From assembly GCA_031285775.1 (NCBI GenBank), contig JAITVN010000105.1, positions 1 through 50,096 on the forward strand: a stretch of DNA of 50,096 bases. Direction: 5' to 3'. The stretch is from Streptococcaceae bacterium. GTDB lineage: Bacteria; Bacillota; Bacilli; Lactobacillales; Streptococcaceae. Of this stretch, positions 34,892 to 42,809 are shown in pieces (within the stretch, counting starts at the first letter, position 1; every line of letters starts with the position of its first letter). The notes under the pieces were generated by a model, which did no database searches, was not told the DNA's origin, and worked only from the letters and a program-made list of their open reading frames with translations. The translations under genes were made by a program, and so were the position numbers.

Positions 34892-35449
34892 TTAAACGCC
34901 AAAATCAACTTTCGGAATAGCCTTTTCAGCTTCAGGCGTTTCAAAAAAGTCAGCTTCTTTGAATCCCATCATGCCGGCAATCAGGTTGGTCGGAAAGGTC
35001 TGCAGCTTGGTATTGTAATTGGCTGTGGCTGAGTTATACAACTGACGTGTGACTGAAATCTTGTCCTCAGTATTCGTTAATTCCGTCTGCAGCTGCATAA
35101 AGTTCGTATTGGCCTGAAGCTGTGGATAAGCCTCTGCCACTGCTAAGAGACGACCCAAAGCGCCCGATAACACATTGGACGCCTCCATGGCTTCTGACGG
35201 ATTTGAAGCTCCCGCTACTTTGGCACGTGCCTCTGTAACAGCGTCAAAAGTTGTTTTTTCATGTGCTGCGTAGCCTTTAACCGTTTCCACCAGATTTGGA
35301 ATAAGGTCATTTCGACGTTTCAACTGAACATCAATCTGCGCCCAAGCTTCTTTTGTCTGCATGCGGGATTTCACAAGACCGTTGTAAATACCTGCAACAA
35401 TCAGCACCAGCACTACAATCACAGCAATAATAATGAGAATGGCAATCAT
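34892..35449 (-). CDS. lemA: LemA family membrane protein
   Basis: Protein of 185 residues with one N-terminal helix ([23 protein letters not shown]) and an all-helical domain. Family landmarks are [30 protein letters not shown] (here in part), [20 protein letters not shown] and [19 protein letters not shown], ending in AKADFFE-like [20 protein letters not shown]. An AAAGGAG ribosome site precedes the ATG and a TTGGCT-17-GATAAA promoter is possible upstream. LemA proteins have no firm molecular role; the coupling with DUF2207 suggests they act together in the envelope. Confidence 0.93.
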   Translation of the reverse strand: MIAILIIIAVIVVLVLIVAGIYNGLVKSRMQTKEAWAQIDVQLKRRNDLIPNLVETVKGYAAHEKTTFDAVTEARAKVAGASNPSEAMEASNVLSGALGRLLAVAEAYPQLQANTNFMQLQTELTNTEDKISVTRQLYNSATANYNTKLQTFPTNLIAGMMGFKEADFFETPEAEKAIPKVDFGV

Positions 35450-35509
35450 AAAGTACTCCTTTTATTTGTTGGCTTATTTTATCACATTTTCTAGAAATAA
35501 AGCCAATTC

Positions 35510-36106
35510 TTAGTCTCGGTTAATGGCAGATTTAGCAGCTTCCCACTCTGCCTTTAGAAGGCCGTATTTCAAGTCGCTGCAGGGTTTTCCCATTATATCT
35601 TTGATGCCTCGACGCTCATCTTCTTTGATAAAACCTAGTTTTTGAGCAACTGCCTGACTTTGGAGATTGTAATCATAGCAGGAAATCACAATTTTACACA
35701 AATTGAGTTGTGTAAAAGCAATCTCAATCAAAGCCCGACCAGCTTCGGGTACAATACCCTTTCCCCAGTATTTTGGGTGCAAAACATAACCCATTTCTAA
35801 GATGTCATCTGCGTGCCTTTTGTTAAAATCTACAGAACCAATGACTTTGTTTTTACCCTTGAGTGTAATGCCATAACCAGATGGAAGATTTTGTTCTATC
35901 AGTCTCTCCTTGTACACACCATTAAGATAGTGAATCTCTTCATCAACACTTTGAACAGGTGGAAATCCTGCTGGATAACAGACCTCCTCTAAGCAAGCAT
36001 ATTTATACATATCAGCTGCATCTTCCAGAGTCCTTTGCCTCAGCAGCAAACGATCTGTTTCGACACATGGCAGTTCATTGTTTTTGAATTCTCCAAAAAT
36101 TTTCAT
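35510..36106 (-). CDS. GNAT family N-acetyltransferase (RimJ/RimL-like)
   Basis: Acetyltransferase of 198 residues. It opens with LPCVETDRLLLRQRTLEDAADMYKY, the usual RimJ/RimL start, has the acetyl-CoA region LEMGYVLHPKYWGKGIVPEAGRALIEIAF (motif A in part) and the late CYDYNLQSQAVAQKLGFIKED. Relatives acetylate ribosomal protein N-termini or small molecules; the target is unknown. An AAGGA ribosome site precedes the ATG. It stands between lemA and pepN, with 200 bp of non-coding sequence on the pepN side. Confidence 0.9.
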   Translation of the reverse strand: MKIFGEFKNNELPCVETDRLLLRQRTLEDAADMYKYACLEEVCYPAGFPPVQSVDEEIHYLNGVYKERLIEQNLPSGYGITLKGKNKVIGSVDFNKRHADDILEMGYVLHPKYWGKGIVPEAGRALIEIAFTQLNLCKIVISCYDYNLQSQAVAQKLGFIKEDERRGIKDIMGKPCSDLKYGLLKAEWEAAKSAINRD

Positions 36107-36271
36107 TTAAGTTCCTTCTCCTAATCGGGACATCATAACAAAGCAGTTTAGTGACCGCTCTCTCGGAAAACTAATGATTTAGAATGCTTTGGTAATTTTG
36201 ATAATTTCGAGGACACTTTTTCTGTGAACCTGACGCTTTACGACCAGCATCTAGCAGGCATCGTACTTTTC

Positions 36272-36293
36272 AAAAAAACGCGCCGAAACGCGT
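36272..36293 (-). terminator. Terminator after pepN
   Basis: On the minus strand ACGCG and CGCGT pair around a 6-nt loop and are followed by seven T residues. It lies 15 bp past the pepN stop. The rest of the gap 36107-36307 holds no gene I can support. Confidence 0.75.
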
Positions 36294-36307
36294 CCTTATT
36301 AGGTTGT

Positions 36308-38836
36308 TTAAAATGATTGTTCTGTTGCAGTCACGGCAGCCTCTACAGCGGCTTTCTGGGAATCAACAAGTGCCGCGCGTGCCTCGATCTGTTTGATTGA
36401 AAGCCCAATTGCACGTGAAATTCCTGCATTGTCCATCATCGGTTCAAAGAAGGCTTTGAACTCAGCGAGTTTTTCTGCTGTCTTGAAGATTTTGCCGCTG
36501 TCTACAATAAACCGATCAAAGCTCATGTCACCGCTCAGCTTCTCTTCAAGCCAGCCCCAATTATCACGCATCCATTTCCATGCTGCATCTTGTGAAAAAT
36601 CATGCTGCATCAAATAACGCCATGAAAATGCCACATCCTGCGGTTTAATGATGTCGGCATTCATCATATCCCCCAGGAGTTCGTCAACCGCCGCTTGGTC
36701 TTTGATATAGGAAGCCGCAGAGTTAAGTTCTCCTTTGAGTTCTTGAATACTCGTTTTGACATACAAATTCATATATTTCTGTACTAACTCTGGCGAGTTT
36801 GAAGCTGCTATCTCATTTCTCAGAACGATTGGACGGATATTTGCTGGAATGTTCGGAATATCTTCGGCTTGCACGGCGAAATATTTACGCGCTTCAGCCA
36901 CTGCATCTGCAGATTTTGCATTGATCATGTTACTGAGCACGATTGAACGCAGCGCTTCATCTGATGAACTCTCTCCTTCTTTTTTCTCCCAGCCTAGTCG
37001 TTTGTACTGTTTGGCGAATACTTTCTCCGTCAGCTTATTGAAGGCTTTCTCTGCCACAGTGTCAGCGTCAATGAAAATTGAAATCTGTTTCAGAATATCA
37101 CTCAGCGCACCGTTCACGATGTAGCTGTCTTCACCTGCAAATCTTGGCAAAAGTTTGATTAAAGCAGCAAAATCTATCACTCCACCTTTTGCTAGGAACT
37201 TCTGATCTTGTAAAATCTGGAATTTTTCAAGGTTTGATAATTTATCTAGATTTGCTAGAATGCTATCCAACAGTTCGCCATGATAATTGATAATGTAATG
37301 GGCTGCGTTGTCAGCGTTAAGCAACAAGGGTTTTCCGTCTTTGAGCTTAAAGTTCGGAACTTCTACCTCAGCTTCACCGAAAACATCTGGCAGCTCAGCA
37401 TAATTTGCATCCAGCGGAATCTGCCAGAGTCGTTCTTTATCTTCGCCTTCTCCAATGAAGAACTGATGCTGCTTCAAGATCAGCTTTCCATCTTTCAATT
37501 CAGCATCCACAACTGGATAGCCAGGCTGATTGACCCAAGAATGCATGAAAGCAGCTACATCTTTACCTGAAACCTCGCTCAAAGATGCCCAAAGATCATC
37601 GCCAGTAGTATTTCCGTACTTATTTGTCTCAAAATAGAGATGCAGTCCAGCAGAAAAGTCCTTATCCCCCAACCACTTGCGCAGCATGACCATCAAGCGA
37701 GAGCCTTTGGCATAGACAATGGCAGGATCAAACAATGAATTGATTTCGTCTGGATGAGTCACTTCTACATGGACGGATTGAACACCATCTGTCGCGTCAC
37801 GCTCAAGAGCCATCGCTGCTTCTTGTGTTGAGAAAGATTCCCAAATATTCCACTCCGGATGGATAGCATCAATGGCCACGTATTCCATATTGTTGGCAAA
37901 GGACTCGTTCAGCCACAGGTCATCCCACCATTTCATGGTTACCAAGTCGCCGAACCACTGATGTGCTAACTCGTGAGCAATGACTGTCGCCACGTACTGC
38001 TTGCTGGCCTCAGTCGCATTGTCAGGATCAACTAACATACATACTTCGCGATAAGTAATACAGCCCCAGTTCTCCATGGCGCCAGCAGAAAAATCGGGCA
38101 AAGCTACATGCCAGCTGTGCGGCAGCGGATATGGCGTTTTATAATAATCTTCATAGAAGTCGATGGACGCGATTGCAATTTCCAGAGGAAAATCGAGTGC
38201 TTCTGGCTTATGCGCCTTGGTTGAAAAAGTTCCGACCGTCACGCCAGTCTTAGTTTTACCATATTTGGCCTGCATATCTCCGAAGACAAAGGCCAGCAGA
38301 TAGCTGGACATGCGGACTGTGCGCTGAAAAACGTGAATGCCTTCAATTTCCATCAATTCTGGCATATTGGCAATGATAATATCACCTGGCTCTTCATCAA
38401 ACTTGACCGACAAGTCAAAAGTAGCCTTTGCTTCAGGCTCGTCAATACATGGGAAGGCTTGACGTGCGAAGTGGCTTTCAAACTGGGTGCCGATAAGCTG
38501 CTTTTTGACACCATCAACTTCATAATACGAAGGATAAATCCCCATCATGTTGTCAGTTAGCTTTGTCTCGTATTCAAATGAAATCGTTACCTGACCTTTT
38601 TGACCAACATTAACGATGATTTCTTCATTGTCTGGATTCTCAATGAAGTTAGTGTTCACACTAAAAACACGCACCTTTGAAAAATGCAGATCTTTCGCGT
38701 GAAAGCTGATATTCAGTTCTTTTGCCTCACCTGTTACTGCGGTCTTACCTTTGATGGTTTTCGTTTTCCGATCAATGTCTAAAAAAACTTTATAGTTTTC
38801 AGGGACAAAAGTGTCGAAGAGATGCTTTACTGCCAT
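36308..38836 (-). CDS. pepN: Aminopeptidase N (lysyl aminopeptidase)
   Basis: Zinc M1 aminopeptidase of 842 residues that removes N-terminal residues from peptides, central to peptide use in dairy lactic acid bacteria. The exopeptidase motif GAMENWG and the zinc motif HELAHQWFGDLVT, with the second glutamate in WLNESFAN, are intact, and an ERAP1-type C-terminal helical domain follows. Length fits lactococcal PepN (about 846). The start at 38836 is chosen because AGGA lies 8 bp upstream; other in-frame ATGs at 38845 and 38869 precede it. An extended -10 (38868-38876) is the probable promoter. No signal peptide, so intracellular. Confidence 0.96.
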   Translation of the reverse strand: MAVKHLFDTFVPENYKVFLDIDRKTKTIKGKTAVTGEAKELNISFHAKDLHFSKVRVFSVNTNFIENPDNEEIIVNVGQKGQVTISFEYETKLTDNMMGIYPSYYEVDGVKKQLIGTQFESHFARQAFPCIDEPEAKATFDLSVKFDEEPGDIIIANMPELMEIEGIHVFQRTVRMSSYLLAFVFGDMQAKYGKTKTGVTVGTFSTKAHKPEALDFPLEIAIASIDFYEDYYKTPYPLPHSWHVALPDFSAGAMENWGCITYREVCMLVDPDNATEASKQYVATVIAHELAHQWFGDLVTMKWWDDLWLNESFANNMEYVAIDAIHPEWNIWESFSTQEAAMALERDATDGVQSVHVEVTHPDEINSLFDPAIVYAKGSRLMVMLRKWLGDKDFSAGLHLYFETNKYGNTTGDDLWASLSEVSGKDVAAFMHSWVNQPGYPVVDAELKDGKLILKQHQFFIGEGEDKERLWQIPLDANYAELPDVFGEAEVEVPNFKLKDGKPLLLNADNAAHYIINYHGELLDSILANLDKLSNLEKFQILQDQKFLAKGGVIDFAALIKLLPRFAGEDSYIVNGALSDILKQISIFIDADTVAEKAFNKLTEKVFAKQYKRLGWEKKEGESSSDEALRSIVLSNMINAKSADAVAEARKYFAVQAEDIPNIPANIRPIVLRNEIAASNSPELVQKYMNLYVKTSIQELKGELNSAASYIKDQAAVDELLGDMMNADIIKPQDVAFSWRYLMQHDFSQDAAWKWMRDNWGWLEEKLSGDMSFDRFIVDSGKIFKTAEKLAEFKAFFEPMMDNAGISRAIGLSIKQIEARAALVDSQKAAVEAAVTATEQSF

Positions 38837-38867
38837 ATTGTTCATCCTTTTTTTGTTATTTCGTATC

Positions 38868-38876
38868 ATTATATCA
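38868..38876 (-). promoter_or_regulatory. Extended -10 promoter of pepN
   Basis: TGATATAAT (TGn plus TATAAT), about 30 bp upstream of the pepN start and its AAAGGA ribosome site. Confidence 0.6.
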
Positions 38877-38921
38877 TACTACATAATGCCTGCTTTTAAT
38901 TTTAACTATTTTGCTCTGAAA

Positions 38922-39911
38922 TTAAGCAACTGTTGCCATGATTTTTTGTACCAGCTCCTCGCGTAAGTCCGGTCTTTCTTTATCCAAGTACTCTTTCACC
39001 CCTGAAATTCCATTGCCCAGTCGATAATCTCCATAGATAAAATGATTGCCGTCACGTGTGACCAATCCGCAGTCCAGCGCCTGCTGAATTAGCTCATGTT
39101 CTCTTGAAACACCTGTCTTATAGTAAATTGTCAGCTCTGCCGATGTGCCTTTGGGTGCAACCTTATTTTTGGTCACAACTGCCCGACAAACAGAACCCAA
39201 CAACTCCTGCTGATTATTATCACGCTTTAGGATAGGGTGGTCTTCTGTCATCTCTACTCTGACCGAGGCATAAAATTGCAGGGCATCGTCTCCCGGATTG
39301 ATAGTTTGTGTCCCATAAAGTGACGATTTTCTGCGCATCTGATTGATAAAAATCACAACTAAACCGCTGCTGGCAACCGCGCCAGAAATTCTTTTCAAGC
39401 CCTCGCTCATGAGCCTTTCCTGAATTTCGTCAGTATCCACCCTTCCCAGTGACTTGCCAATTTCCTGCTTGCTGATCAGAGTGGCGACAGAATCAATGAC
39501 TAATAAATCGACTGCCCTTGACGCCGCAATAAGTTCAATCATTGCAAAAGCTTCTTCTGCAGATTGAGGATTCAATATGTACTGGTTTCTGTCAACTCCG
39601 TTCAGAATGGCCCATTTGTGGTCAAAGTGATGTTCCATGTCCATAAATAATGCTTTTCCTCCCAGTTTATTTACTTCGGCCATTCCCAAAAGGGCAAGCG
39701 TGGTTTTTCCAGACGAAGCAGTACCATAGAGTTCCACGATTCGTCCGCGCGGGTATCCACCTTTTAGCGCCACATCAAGCGTCAATGAACCGCTTGGAAG
39801 AATTCCTTTTGTATTTTCCTCATAAGTCTCAACTGACGCAACATCTGAACTGAACGCTTGCTTTAGGGCTTCGGTCAGCTCTAAAAAGCCTGTTTGTTTA
39901 TCAGTATTCAT
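38922..39911 (-). CDS. Divergent RecA-like recombinase paralogue
   Basis: Protein of 329 residues with the RecA core but clearly divergent. Walker A is GTASSGKTT (63-71), the catalytic glutamate is kept (MDMEHH, Glu93), Walker B ends at Asp140 (LLVID), the Gln switch is kept (IFINQM, Gln191), and KNKVAP (248-253) matches the late RecA motif. Loop 1 and loop 2, which contact DNA, differ strongly: the family's FGNPETTTGG region reads YGTQTINPGDD. The N-terminal polymerisation helix is altered and the acidic tail missing. GGGGAG precedes the ATG, which overlaps the hdiR-like stop by 11 bp. Likely a damage-cassette-specific RecA, not the housekeeping one. Confidence 0.88.
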   Translation of the reverse strand: MNTDKQTGFLELTEALKQAFSSDVASVETYEENTKGILPSGSLTLDVALKGGYPRGRIVELYGTASSGKTTLALLGMAEVNKLGGKALFMDMEHHFDHKWAILNGVDRNQYILNPQSAEEAFAMIELIAASRAVDLLVIDSVATLISKQEIGKSLGRVDTDEIQERLMSEGLKRISGAVASSGLVVIFINQMRRKSSLYGTQTINPGDDALQFYASVRVEMTEDHPILKRDNNQQELLGSVCRAVVTKNKVAPKGTSAELTIYYKTGVSREHELIQQALDCGLVTRDGNHFIYGDYRLGNGISGVKEYLDKERPDLREELVQKIMATVA

Positions 39912-40716
39912 TGTAATGTTCTCCCCTGTGTTTTGGTTCTATTATTTTGTAGTAAACGCGTAAATCATCCTCTTTTGTAATCGTCCAATCTCCCCAGTTT
40001 TCCTTGTCTTCGTTGAAGGAATGAACCAGGTATTTGTGATCTCCAAGTGAGGAAATATACTTGATGTAGCTGTCAGAATCTATCGTAAATGAGTAGATAC
40101 CATCAGAAGTGAATCGACTGGCTCTAAAACCATAGGCAATGTCACCAGGCCGAAAAACAGGTTCCATCGAAACACCGTTAACTAGGATCGCATCGTCATA
40201 ATTGTTCGGAATTGCTTCACTCGGCAACTCCACTGTCCCAGCAATGTTACTCATATTCTGATTATTCTCTGATAAATCATAGCCAGTTCCTGCTGCCGCC
40301 TCATAAACATAGTCTACATCGTAGTACTCTGTTTTCTCAACATAATCCGTCAAATGAATAATTGTTTCCGACTGCTTAAGCCGATACCGCGCCGCTCGCT
40401 CCTGCTCTGTCAGTAAATGCTTTGAGTAGCTGAGAACCGACCTTTGCCTGGAAGATGTCAGAATCTGCATGGTTTTGGTCGTTTCTTTAATGACAGAATT
40501 ATTTCCGTCCAGTAAATCAGCACTTGAAACATTCAAAATATCAGCCAAGAGCTCAAGTTTATCCCCCTTAGGTTTGTATTTTCCCTTCAGCCACCATTGA
40601 ATATTGGAAGTTGTCACGCCCATTTGCAGTGCCAACGAACGCTGCGTCAACTTCTGCTCTTTCAGCAGACTTTTCAGGTTTTCCGCAAAAATTTCATTCG
40701 TCGTTTCGTTTACCAT
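39901..40716 (-). CDS. hdiR: HdiR/LexA-like self-cleaving repressor (HTH plus S24 peptidase)
   Basis: Repressor of 271 residues. An N-terminal HTH_3 domain (about 8-70; QRSLALQMGVTTSNIQWWLKG) binds DNA. The C-terminal S24 domain has the self-cleavage site Ala142-Gly143 in YEAAAGTG, the nucleophile Ser183 in VNGVSMEPVF and the general base Lys219 in SYIKY, spaced as in LexA and UmuD. HdiR of Lactococcus represses umuC and itself and is cleaved after RecA activation. The start is the ATG at 40716; no Shine-Dalgarno is present and the promoter puts +1 on that ATG. The recA-like gene overlaps its 3' end, so both are made together. Confidence 0.92.
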   Translation of the reverse strand: MVNETTNEIFAENLKSLLKEQKLTQRSLALQMGVTTSNIQWWLKGKYKPKGDKLELLADILNVSSADLLDGNNSVIKETTKTMQILTSSRQRSVLSYSKHLLTEQERAARYRLKQSETIIHLTDYVEKTEYYDVDYVYEAAAGTGYDLSENNQNMSNIAGTVELPSEAIPNNYDDAILVNGVSMEPVFRPGDIAYGFRASRFTSDGIYSFTIDSDSYIKYISSLGDHKYLVHSFNEDKENWGDWTITKEDDLRVYYKIIEPKHRGEHYNEY

Positions 40717-40722
40717 GATAAA

Positions 40723-40751
40723 AGTTTAGCACAATAAAATTAAAATAGCAA
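40723..40751 (-). promoter_or_regulatory. Promoter of the hdiR-recA-like operon
   Basis: TTGCTA (40746-40751, minus strand, in the left arm of the palindrome), 17-bp spacer, TAAACT (40723-40728). The expected +1 is 40716, the first base of the start codon. Confidence 0.65.
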
Positions 40752-40766
40752 GTGACTTGCTATTTT
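40742..40766. promoter_or_regulatory. HdiR operator palindrome between the divergent damage-response operons
   Basis: Perfect 12-bp arms AAAATAGCAAGT and ACTTGCTATTTT around a central G. Each arm includes the -35 hexamer TTGCTA of one of the two divergent promoters, so one bound repressor dimer would block both. Confidence 0.85.
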
Positions 40767-40785
40767 TTGAAAAATGTTTTATAAT
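40757..40785 (+). promoter_or_regulatory. Promoter of umuC-yolD
   Basis: TTGCTA (40757-40762, right arm of the palindrome), 17-bp spacer, TATAAT (40780-40785). The expected +1 is near 40792, about 9 nt before the umuC ATG. Confidence 0.8.
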
Positions 40786-40800
40786 TCACTTACAAGAAAA

Positions 40801-42228
40801 ATGAAAAAGCAATTGACGCACGAAAATTTGAAGCGCTTTATTGAAGACTTCAACCTGGATCAAGATAAGGATGGACGCCTTATTTTGGCAATTGATGTTA
40901 AATCCTTCTATAACTCTGCTTCTTGTATTATGCAGGCTAAGTTTGAAAATGAAGAGGCCGTCAGAAAGTACGGAGCTAAGGCAAAGACTTACAAATACGG
41001 GAAAAATGACAGGTACCATCCTTTGAAAGTCAAGTCTATCGTCATGAGTGACGGGCATCTGGTCATGTCTACATCTCCGCTGGCAAAAAAAATTTACGGC
41101 TTTAAAAACATTATGCGGCTGCCGGACAATCAGATCCCTAAAGAAAAAGATTTCATTATATGGAAGCCTCATATGGCACAATTCCTGTTTGAGTCTATGA
41201 AAGTTTTCAATATTTTTAAGCGTTTTGTAGCACCACTTGATATCCATGTCTACTCTTGTGACGAAGCCTTCCTTGACATCACGCAATACTGGCGGCGCTA
41301 TGCTGAAAGTCCAGAAGCTTTCTGCAAAATGCTGCAGGAAATAGTCAAGGACGAACTGGGTTACTACATGAGCGCTGGTCTTTCTTACAATATGTCCATG
41401 GCCAAAATGTGTATGGATAATGAGGCCAAGTATAATGACGACGCTGAAGGACATCTATTCGCCAGATGGACCCCCGATGATGTCGTGGATAAGCTTTGGG
41501 AGGTTCCTTTGATAGATGTATGGAATATCGGCACCAATACTGTCAGAGACCTGAACAAGATGGGCATCACCACTATGGCCGAGCTGGCTCTGGCAAATCC
41601 TAAAGATATCCAGAGAAGCCTTAAATCTCGTGGGGTGGCAATTTATAAAAGAGCATGGGGTATTGACGAGGCCGTCATTTCGCGTAAAGGTGAGTACAAG
41701 CCTAAGATACGCGGAATCGGGCGCGGAATGACACTGCCTAGGCCTTATTTCAATTACAACGAGATAGAACTTGCCCTTTGTGAGCTGGCAGATTCTGTGG
41801 CTGGAATTTTAATTGATAATAAGGAACGCTCTGCCACGATTCACATCGGAATTGGCTATGAGGTGCACAGCGAGACTTCAAATGGACGTATGCATGTCGG
41901 AGGACAGATGAAGGTCACGGCTACGAATCTAATGGACGAAATTCACCATATCGTCACGTATCTTCTGGATCAAAAATACGATCACCGAATGAGGCCGCCA
42001 GTTCGAAGACTTGCCGTTCGTGCCTCAACACTCTGCAGCGCAAGTTACTTTCAGTATAACTTGATGGAATCGCCAGAAGCTTCTGATAAACGTGAAGCTT
42101 TTGATAAACTTATTATTGACTTGCAGAAATTCCCGGAGGGACGACAAAAGGTCTATCGCGTGAGTGCGTTAAATTACGCTTCAAACACTTTGAAAAGAGC
42201 TGGGGACATAGGAGGACATGCGGCATGA
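40801..42228 (+). CDS. umuC: Y-family DNA polymerase (UmuC/UvrX-like)
   Basis: Error-prone translesion polymerase of 475 residues. Catalytic residues are Asp32 in LAIDVKSFY and the Asp154-Glu155 pair in YSCDEAFLDI. A helix-hairpin-helix-like segment follows in WNIGTNTVRDLNKMGITTMAEL (in part), then the little-finger region. The first 25 residues form an extension not usual in DinB. The start at 40801 is chosen because an upstream in-frame ATG (40774) would lie on top of the -10 box; no strong Shine-Dalgarno is seen. The gene overlaps yolD by 4 bp (ATGA) and is divergent from hdiR. Expressed, by inference, only after repressor cleavage. Confidence 0.9.
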   Translation: MKKQLTHENLKRFIEDFNLDQDKDGRLILAIDVKSFYNSASCIMQAKFENEEAVRKYGAKAKTYKYGKNDRYHPLKVKSIVMSDGHLVMSTSPLAKKIYGFKNIMRLPDNQIPKEKDFIIWKPHMAQFLFESMKVFNIFKRFVAPLDIHVYSCDEAFLDITQYWRRYAESPEAFCKMLQEIVKDELGYYMSAGLSYNMSMAKMCMDNEAKYNDDAEGHLFARWTPDDVVDKLWEVPLIDVWNIGTNTVRDLNKMGITTMAELALANPKDIQRSLKSRGVAIYKRAWGIDEAVISRKGEYKPKIRGIGRGMTLPRPYFNYNEIELALCELADSVAGILIDNKERSATIHIGIGYEVHSETSNGRMHVGGQMKVTATNLMDEIHHIVTYLLDQKYDHRMRPPVRRLAVRASTLCSASYFQYNLMESPEASDKREAFDKLIIDLQKFPEGRQKVYRVSALNYASNTLKRAGDIGGHAA

Positions 42229-42668
42229 CAAATCTTGAAAGATGGGCGGAAGGCTTTGAATCATTTGATGAAGTTGAGTCTGCTTTGACAAATTCTTTAA
42301 ACTGGATAAAAGATGCTGAAGTTTGGGGGCCAATTGCCTCTATGAAAGATTACGGTGGATTCTTTATGCCTGAACTTGTTGACATGCACACAGATGACCG
42401 AAAGCGTCGCAACAACTGGTTTGAACCGCAGACTCGCACGGAACTGCCGAAAATCTACAAAGCCATCCATTCTTCTTGCTTCCAAAATTCAACGATCGAA
42501 GTTCAGCTAAAAGGACTGGATGAAAACGGCAGTGCTTTCGAATCCATAACCGGTGTCGTTGAAAGTGCGCAGGAAAAAAATGGACACGATTACATTAATA
42601 TCAATGGCTTCTTTATTGATGTCGCGGACATACAACATGTTGAAATGCTGGAAGACAATAAGATATGA
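42225..42668 (+). CDS. YolD-like protein
   Basis: Protein of 147 residues. The C-terminal half (about 75-147) fits the YolD-like domain: a strand pair in STIEVQLKGLDENGSA, then TGVVESAQEKNGHDYININGFFIDVADIQHVE (in part), where the closing 'I-D-V-A-D-I' is the family pattern. The N-terminal half has the WGPIASM and FFMPEL segments. YolD-type genes often follow and overlap Y-family polymerase genes in Firmicutes (uvrX-yolD), as here (ATGA). They may act as UmuD-like accessory subunits; direct evidence is scarce. Confidence 0.8.
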   Translation: MTNLERWAEGFESFDEVESALTNSLNWIKDAEVWGPIASMKDYGGFFMPELVDMHTDDRKRRNNWFEPQTRTELPKIYKAIHSSCFQNSTIEVQLKGLDENGSAFESITGVVESAQEKNGHDYININGFFIDVADIQHVEMLEDNKI

Positions 42669-42714
42669 GACACCCATTTGAAACATAGAAATCTGGAGAG
42701 GCGAAATTTCTTGG

Positions 42715-42760
42715 GAAATTTTGTCTGGTTCTCAATGCTTCAGGCGTGCCGAACTTGATT
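42715..42760. repeat. Fragment of the modular hairpin repeat, end module only
   Basis: On the minus strand it reads AAGTTCGGCACGCCTGAAGC, which resembles the opening word GTTCAGCAGGCCTGAAGCTA of copy E. No core hairpin is present. Probably a decayed copy. Confidence 0.45.
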
Positions 42761-42767
42761 AAACATG

Positions 42768-42797
42768 AAAAAACGATTGGAAATGAATTCCAATCGT
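42768..42797 (-). terminator. Terminator after the MFS transporter gene
   Basis: Perfect 10-bp arms ACGATTGGAA and TTCCAATCGT around a 5-nt loop, followed on the minus strand by TTTTTT. The A/T tract lies on the side expected for the minus-strand gene. Confidence 0.8.
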
Positions 42798-42809
42798 CAG
42801 GCTAATCAG

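Noticed and set aside
38922-39911. RecA-like gene as the housekeeping recA
   Set aside because: Loops 1 and 2 are too different, the acidic C-terminal tail is absent and the gene is coupled to a repressor rather than to cinA. The genome was not available to confirm a second copy.
40774-40800. Longer N-terminus of UmuC from the ATG at 40774
   Set aside because: That ATG lies upstream of the predicted transcription start and overlaps the spacer and -10 box.
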